From CADEDH01 sp965262175 (lineage in GTDB: Bacteria; Actinomycetota; Acidimicrobiia; Acidimicrobiales; SZUA-35): a stretch of 64,000 nt of DNA. Positions within the stretch are counted from its first letter, which is position 1. The number at the start of each line of letters is the position of its first letter. The notes beneath the pieces were generated by a model, which saw only the letters and a program-made list of their open reading frames with translations, was not told the DNA's origin and made no database searches. The DNA is taken from positions 1,798,001-1,862,000 of the forward strand of contig CBDHES010000002.1 in NCBI GenBank assembly GCA_965262175.1, written 5' to 3'. The translations under genes were made by a program, and so were the position numbers. Of the stretch, positions 59,397-64,000 are shown piece after piece.

Positions 59397-60473
59397 GTGA
59401 CGGACAGCCTCACCGCCGATCACCCGGCGTTCGCCGAAGTCGTGGGGCACGAGTCGGCCCGGGCGATGCTGTCGGCGGCCGCTGCGGCGCCGGTCCACGC
59501 CTACCTGTTCCTCGGCTCACCCGGGAGCGGGTCGTATCAGGCCGCGCTGGGCTTCGCCGGGCTGATCCTCGCCGGCGGCTCCGATACCGCCGGCTCACCG
59601 ACCGCCGAGCGCCACGTCCGCCTGGCCCGGGAGGCGGCCCACGCCGACCTGATCGTCGTGGAATCGGAAGGGGCGACGATCCGGGTCGCCGAGGCCGAAC
59701 AGGTCATCCGGGCCGGGTTGCGGACCCCTCGGGAAGGCGACCGCAAGGTGATCATCGTCCGCGGGGTCGACGCGATCGAAGAGGCGGCGATCGGCAAGCT
59801 GCTCAAGGTCATCGAGGAGCCACCGCCCTCGGCGGTGTTCGTCCTCCTGGCCGAAGAGGTGCCGCCTGAGCTGGTCACGATCGCCAGCCGCTGCGTGCCG
59901 GTCGAGTTCGGACCGCTGTCGATCGCCGTGCTGGAACGGACGCTCGTCGACCGGGGCGTCCCCGCCGAGCGGGCCCTCGCCGCCGCCACCGCCGCCGGTG
60001 GTGACCTCGCCCGGGCGTCGCTGCTGGCAGCCGACGAGTCGTTGGCGGGACGGGTCGACGGGTGGCGATCGGTCCCCGACCGGCTCGACGGCTCGGGCTC
60101 GACGGTCGTGGAGCTAGTGGGCTCGCTCCGGGCCGGGATGGACCAGGCCCAGGAGGCCCTCGAGGCCCGCCACGGCGAGGAGCTCGAACGCCTCGCCGAG
60201 CGGGTCGAGCAGTTCGGTGAGCGGGGGTCGGGCCGGGCGGAGCTGGTCGCCCGCCACAAACGGGAGATCCGCCGCCTCCGAGCCGACGAGCTCCGGTTCG
60301 GTCTGGCGACCCTGGCCCGGGTCTACCGGGACCGGCTCATCGCCGGCCCCGACCCGGCCGCCGAGACCGCCCTGGCGGCGATCCAGACCACCGCCGAGAA
60401 CCTCATCCGCAACCCCAACGAGCCGCTGCTCCTCCAGCACCTGCTGCTCCAGCTGAGCCCACCGGTCCGCTGA
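59397..60473 (+). CDS. holB: DNA polymerase III delta-prime subunit
   Basis: The 358-residue clamp-loader subunit begins FAEVVGHESARAML and has a degenerate P-loop FLGSPGSGSYQA, in which the lysine is a serine (S46), as expected for the non-hydrolysing delta-prime. DAIEEAAIGKLLKVIEEPPPSAVFVLLAEE is the SRC-region neighbourhood, and ASRC (about 164-167) is present. Replaces no other subunit here. The GTG start is 5 bp behind the tmk stop. It completes the conserved topA-tmk-holB row. Confidence 0.9.
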   Translation: MTDSLTADHPAFAEVVGHESARAMLSAAAAAPVHAYLFLGSPGSGSYQAALGFAGLILAGGSDTAGSPTAERHVRLAREAAHADLIVVESEGATIRVAEAEQVIRAGLRTPREGDRKVIIVRGVDAIEEAAIGKLLKVIEEPPPSAVFVLLAEEVPPELVTIASRCVPVEFGPLSIAVLERTLVDRGVPAERALAAATAAGGDLARASLLAADESLAGRVDGWRSVPDRLDGSGSTVVELVGSLRAGMDQAQEALEARHGEELERLAERVEQFGERGSGRAELVARHKREIRRLRADELRFGLATLARVYRDRLIAGPDPAAETALAAIQTTAENLIRNPNEPLLLQHLLLQLSPPVR

Positions 60474-60486
60474 ACGAGCGCGGGTC

Positions 60487-62124
60487 CTAGAGCTGGGCTT
60501 CGACGGCGAAGGTCTCGGTGCCTCGTTGGATCTCGAGGATGACCGTCTCGCCGACGAAGTTGCTTTGGATCAGGCCGGCCAGGGTCTGGATGTCGCTGAC
60601 CGGGATCCCGTCGATGGTGAGGATCCGGTCGCCGCTCTGGATGCCGGCCGCCTCGGCGGCCGAGCCGGCGGTGACCTCGGCGATCGGGACCCCGAGGTCA
60701 CCGTCCTCGAACGAGCCCTGCACCCCGAGGAAGGCCGGATCGAGCGAGTCGCCGTTGACGATGCGGGCCGCCACGTCGAGGGCGGTGTCGATCGGCACCG
60801 CGAACCCGATCCCGGCATTGGTGTTGCTCGTCCCATCGGTCCGGATGGCGGTGTTGATCCCGACCAGCTCGCCGTTGACGTTGGCCAACGCGCCACCCGA
60901 GTTGCCCGGGTTGATCGGGGCGTCGGTCTGGATCATGGCGGTGAAGCTGCCATCGGCGTTCGGCACCGGCCGGTTGATCGAGGAGACGATCCCCGCCGTC
61001 ACCGTCTGCTGAAGCTGGAAGGGGCTCCCGATCGCCACGGTCACCTGCCCCGGCTCCAGAGCGGCACTCGATCCGACCGGGGCGACGGGAAGCCCGCTAT
61101 CGGGAACCGACAGCACCGCGATGTCGTTGCGGGGATCGGAGCCGAGCACCTCGACGTCGAACACCCGGCCGTCGGCGTCCCGGATCCGCACGGTGCTGGC
61201 CCCCTCGATCACGTGGTGGTTGGTCATCACCAGGTCCTCGGCGTAGACGACGCCCGACCCCTGACCGATCTCGGTCTCCACCTGGACGACCGACGGGCCG
61301 AGCGTCCGGGCCACCTCGACCGCCGGTTCGGCCGCCGACACGGCGCCTCCGGGGGGTCGGGTCGGGACGGTCACCGTCTCCGGGATCGACGGGGTGGTGG
61401 TCGTCGACATCTCGTTGACCACGTCGACCGTCTCCTCCGGCGCAGCGGCGACGGTCGTGTCGTCGGCCGAGCGGGCGCCGATGGCGAAGCCTCCGGCGCC
61501 GACCAGACCACCGAGGAGGAACGCCACGGCCGCTGCCGCCAGCGCCGACCGGCGACCGGTCGAGCGGCGATCGATCTCCACCGGGGCTGGCGGCGGGGCC
61601 TCGGCCGGCGGAGCGATGTGAGGGCCGGGCGATGGCGACGCCAGCGGACCGGGCCCGGGACGGGGACGGGGCGGCGGCGACTGCGGGGGCAACGTCGTCG
61701 AGCCGAACCGGTAGGGGTCGACACCGGGGGGGCGGACCCCGGCGGCCCCGGACGCTCCCGCGGGAGCGACCGCCGGCCGCTCGGGAGCCGGGTACTGGGA
61801 TGGCACCGCCTGCGGCGAGCCGGGGACGGGGCCCGGCGATGCGAACCCGCCGGTCGATCCGTCACCAGCGACCGGGGGCCGGGACGGCGCCGCCATCTCG
61901 CTGGTCGCGTCGTGGGAGGAGACCGAAGGGCGAGCGGGAGCTGCGAACCGGCTCGTCGGCGTGTCGACGACCGGGGGCCGGGACGGCGGGGCGGGTGCCG
62001 AGGGGGCATCCGGGCCCGATAGCGGCCGCCACCCGTCGGCGTCGGCCTCGGCGTCGGGCGAGCGGTCCCGGTAGGGCGGGGCGGAAGGTTGCCGGTCGTC
62101 GGGGGGGTTCGGGACCGTGTCCAT
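60487..62124 (-). CDS. HtrA/DegP-type serine protease with PDZ domain
   Basis: The 545-residue protein has a long Pro/Ala-rich cytoplasmic N-terminus (about 1-190) and one membrane helix (194-216). An extracytoplasmic trypsin-like domain carries the triad H304 (TNHHVIEG), D334 (NDIAVL) and S409 (NPGNSGG). A PDZ domain at the C-terminus holds GIQSGDRILTIDG. It would cut misfolded proteins at the cell surface or in the periplasm-like space. AGGAGAG precedes the ATG, and a TACCTT -10 box lies 30 nt upstream on the minus strand. It is convergent with holB. Confidence 0.92.
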   Translation of the reverse strand: MDTVPNPPDDRQPSAPPYRDRSPDAEADADGWRPLSGPDAPSAPAPPSRPPVVDTPTSRFAAPARPSVSSHDATSEMAAPSRPPVAGDGSTGGFASPGPVPGSPQAVPSQYPAPERPAVAPAGASGAAGVRPPGVDPYRFGSTTLPPQSPPPRPRPGPGPLASPSPGPHIAPPAEAPPPAPVEIDRRSTGRRSALAAAAVAFLLGGLVGAGGFAIGARSADDTTVAAAPEETVDVVNEMSTTTTPSIPETVTVPTRPPGGAVSAAEPAVEVARTLGPSVVQVETEIGQGSGVVYAEDLVMTNHHVIEGASTVRIRDADGRVFDVEVLGSDPRNDIAVLSVPDSGLPVAPVGSSAALEPGQVTVAIGSPFQLQQTVTAGIVSSINRPVPNADGSFTAMIQTDAPINPGNSGGALANVNGELVGINTAIRTDGTSNTNAGIGFAVPIDTALDVAARIVNGDSLDPAFLGVQGSFEDGDLGVPIAEVTAGSAAEAAGIQSGDRILTIDGIPVSDIQTLAGLIQSNFVGETVILEIQRGTETFAVEAQL

Positions 62125-62153
62125 CAATTGCTCTCCTGATCGGATCTTGATCA

Positions 62154-62159
62154 AAGGTA
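62154..62159 (-). promoter_or_regulatory. -10 box TACCTT of the HtrA-type protease gene
   Basis: On the minus strand TACCTT leaves a leader of about 25 nt containing the ribosome site AGGAGAG. The 246-bp divergent region to the epimerase gene holds no further recognised gene. Confidence 0.4.
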
Positions 62160-62358
62160 CGACACGGGACCGAAAGTGGTTGCAAAAGGACTTGGCCCTC
62201 CGGGGAGGCTTCGGCACTGACGACCCCCGACCTGACCACCATGTCGGCCCCGGCCCGGCCCGCGGACCCACCAGGGCGTCGCCACCGACCTTAGTGCGGA
62301 CGGGCCTGTCGTCCCCATCGGGGCGATGGCGAAGGGGACACCACCCCGCGTCGTCTGG

Positions 62359-62364
62359 CAGAGT
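62359..62364 (+). promoter_or_regulatory. -10 box CAGAGT of the epimerase gene
   Basis: CAGAGT ends 6 nt before the ATG at 62371, supporting that start over the ATG at 62326. Confidence 0.4.
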
Positions 62365-62370
62365 GGGCCG

Positions 62371-63312
62371 ATGACGACGCTCATCACCGGTGGAACCGGC
62401 TTCATCGGGGCCGAGATCGCCCGGATGCTCATCGAGGCCGGGGAGGGCCCGGTCCACGTCGCCCAGCGATCACCGGGCCTCGGCCGCCTCGAGGACCTCG
62501 CCGACCACATCGAGCTCCACCACCTCGACCTGACCGACGACGATGAGATCGCCCGGGTGATCGGCGCCATCCGCCCTCGCCGGTTCTTCCACTTCGGCGC
62601 CATCCTCACCGGCCCCGGCGAGCAGGACCCTCAGACCCTGCTCCAGGCCAACGCGGTCGGGTTCATCCGGGCGATCGAGGCGGCCCGTGAAGCCGGCACC
62701 GAGCAGCTGATCTTCGCCAGCAGCATCGGGACCTACGGCCGAGACCTCGGCGCCGGCCCGATCGACGACCGTTCGCTCCAGCGCCCGACCACCGTGTATG
62801 GGGTCACCAAGGTGTTCGGCGAGAACCTCGGCGCCTACTACAAGGCCAAGTACGGCCTCGACTTCCGGAGCCTCCGGTACCCGGCGATCGTCGGGCCGGG
62901 TGTGACGACCTGGAGCGTGGCCCAGTACACGAGCTGGATGATCGAGAAGCCGGCCCAGGGCCAGCCGTTCGAGGCATGGGTGGCACCCGAGGCGGTGATC
63001 GCCCTCCTCCACTACCGGGACGCAGCCCGGGCCGCGGTGGAGCTGGCGGCGGCCCCGATCGAATCGATCCGGTCGATCAACTACCTCGTCGACGGGCCCC
63101 GCCCGACCCCGTCGGCCGGGGAGATGGCCGACGCGGTCCGCCGGCACCTGCCCGACGCCGAGATCACCTTCGCCCCACCGGAGGGGGACGTGCCCCGGGA
63201 GATCCGCCTCGATGACCGGGCCGCCCAGGAGGAGTGGGGGTGGACCCCCCAGTACGACCTCGACGACATGATCGTCGACATCATCGGGGCCGCCCGAGCC
63301 GAGACCGGCTGA
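62371..63312 (+). CDS. NAD-dependent epimerase/dehydratase (extended SDR)
   Basis: The 313-residue protein begins TLITGGTGFIGAEIARML, the GxxGxxG NAD-binding loop, then has IFASSIGTYG and the catalytic Tyr-x-x-x-Lys in TVYGVTKVFGE. The middle is a sugar-epimerase-like SDR fold, with PAIVGPGVTTW typical. The natural start is the ATG after CAGAGT. It could act on nucleotide sugars or other hydroxy/keto substrates. Confidence 0.88.
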   Translation: MTTLITGGTGFIGAEIARMLIEAGEGPVHVAQRSPGLGRLEDLADHIELHHLDLTDDDEIARVIGAIRPRRFFHFGAILTGPGEQDPQTLLQANAVGFIRAIEAAREAGTEQLIFASSIGTYGRDLGAGPIDDRSLQRPTTVYGVTKVFGENLGAYYKAKYGLDFRSLRYPAIVGPGVTTWSVAQYTSWMIEKPAQGQPFEAWVAPEAVIALLHYRDAARAAVELAAAPIESIRSINYLVDGPRPTPSAGEMADAVRRHLPDAEITFAPPEGDVPREIRLDDRAAQEEWGWTPQYDLDDMIVDIIGAARAETG

Positions 63313-63319
63313 ACCCTGG

Positions 63320-64000
63320 TCAGTCGATCGTGACGGTGCCGGGAGGGGCCAGCTCGACGAACGTCTGACCGGGGGTGAGGAGGATCTCGTCACCGTCGCC
63401 GTCGAGGACGACGATCCGATCGGTCGACGAGCCCCGCTGCCAGGTCCCGGTGATGCGCTGGCCGGCGGTGAAGACGTGGGCCGTGCCCGACCCGACGGTG
63501 TGCGCCTCCGGAGAGCGGGCGTCGACCGAGCTCGGCCCGTAGGTCACCTCCAGGACGACGACGTTGGCCGGTGCGAGGCGCTCACCGGACGAGGTCGTGT
63601 GGGCCGACCCGTTCTGGGTCCGCCGCCATCCCCGGTCGGCGGCCGACCAGGTGAACGACACGTCGGCCCGGCCGAAGGCGATCGACACCCCGGTCGAGGG
63701 GGTCCCCCCGGCCACCGGGTCGCCGGGCGAGCGGTAGCGGAAGAGCTGGGGTGGCAGGCCGCCACCGTGGTTCGAGGCGTCGTAGAGGGCGGCGGAGTAG
63801 GCGAACAGGTTGTGGGGGGCCGACCGATCCCGGGCCCGGTAGTAGGCGCCGCCGGCGACCAGGGCGTTGACGTTGACCAGGTCGGCCTGGTCGACCAGGG
63901 CCAGGATCCCGGCGTTGGCGCCCGAGGCGGCCAGGAGAGGCCGGTTGAGCTGGTCGAGCAGGTCGAAGTCGGTGGTCCGGACGGACCGGACCGGTCCGAC
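63320..64000 (-). CDS. DUF3048 protein, C-terminal part
   Basis: The 5' end lies beyond the window. The visible 226 residues match DUF3048: VGPVRSVRTTDFDLLDQLNRPLL, SGANAGI, AYYRARDRSAPHNLF early, and ANVVVLEVTYG, GTAHVFTAGQRITGTW, LTPGQTFVELAPPG at the end. Members are mostly secreted or lipid-anchored envelope proteins of unknown activity. It ends 8 bp after the epimerase gene on the other strand. Confidence 0.85.
   Translation of the reverse strand, partial: VGPVRSVRTTDFDLLDQLNRPLLAASGANAGILALVDQADLVNVNALVAGGAYYRARDRSAPHNLFAYSAALYDASNHGGGLPPQLFRYRSPGDPVAGGTPSTGVSIAFGRADVSFTWSAADRGWRRTQNGSAHTTSSGERLAPANVVVLEVTYGPSSVDARSPEAHTVGSGTAHVFTAGQRITGTWQRGSSTDRIVVLDGDGDEILLTPGQTFVELAPPGTVTID

Overview
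The window is GC-rich, densely coded actinobacterial DNA, most like Acidimicrobiia (an inference; there is no rRNA or marker gene to prove it). Support comes from the lysine-rich tail on TopA, the F420-type reductase, the synteny tad pilus / DEAD-box helicase / topA / tmk / holB, and many start codons lying 6-9 nt after a TANNNT -10 box, which is the layout of leaderless actinobacterial mRNA. Most other genes are chained by ATGA, GTGA or TGATG overlaps.

Layout. 2-8045: end of a Zn-type dehydrogenase and a PaaI-type thioesterase, then a TetR-led catabolic operon (nitronate monooxygenase, metallo-beta-lactamase-fold hydrolase, sulfatase, haloalkane dehalogenase, DUF1330) and a PhyH-type dioxygenase. 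8112-15216: GAF histidine kinase, YdcF-like protein, small membrane proteins, a start-less CHRD remnant, F420-type reductase, methyltransferase, a second PhyH protein coupled to a dimethylformamidase-like protein. 15269-21257: ketoacyl synthase / acyl-CoA ligase / CoA-transferase operon, then an aminotransferase-sulfotransferase pair. 21294-22985: uridine phosphorylase and an amidinotransferase-superfamily protein, both on the minus strand.

23071-39461 is the most interesting part: two operons meeting tail to tail 9 bp apart. The plus-strand one has TetR, a urea/guanidine-type ABC importer, two DUF1989 carboxyguanidine-deiminase-type subunits, allophanate hydrolase, and a urea/guanidine carboxylase reduced to its carboxyltransferase half. 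The minus-strand one has GntR, a BMP-type ABC importer, an alpha/beta hydrolase, a catalytically dead isochorismatase paralog and a biuret hydrolase. Both routes meet at allophanate, and the single allophanate hydrolase would serve both.

39699-49985: quinone oxidoreductase, siderophore-interacting protein with an iron-box-like site, and a Tad pilus locus (TadZ, TadA, a fused TadB-TadC, pilin, TadE) interrupted by a minus-strand ArsR/SRPBCC pair and a FIST/GGDEF-EAL pair. 50020-64000: MrfA-type helicase divergent from a photolyase-like protein whose two domains appear in swapped order and which carries four cysteines suited to an Fe-S cluster; then an anti-sigma-type ATPase, NhaA, TopA, Tmk, HolB, an HtrA-type protease, an epimerase, and the end of a DUF3048 protein. 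No tRNA, rRNA, CRISPR array, insertion sequence or origin was recognised, and no gene-free stretch exceeds 300 bases.
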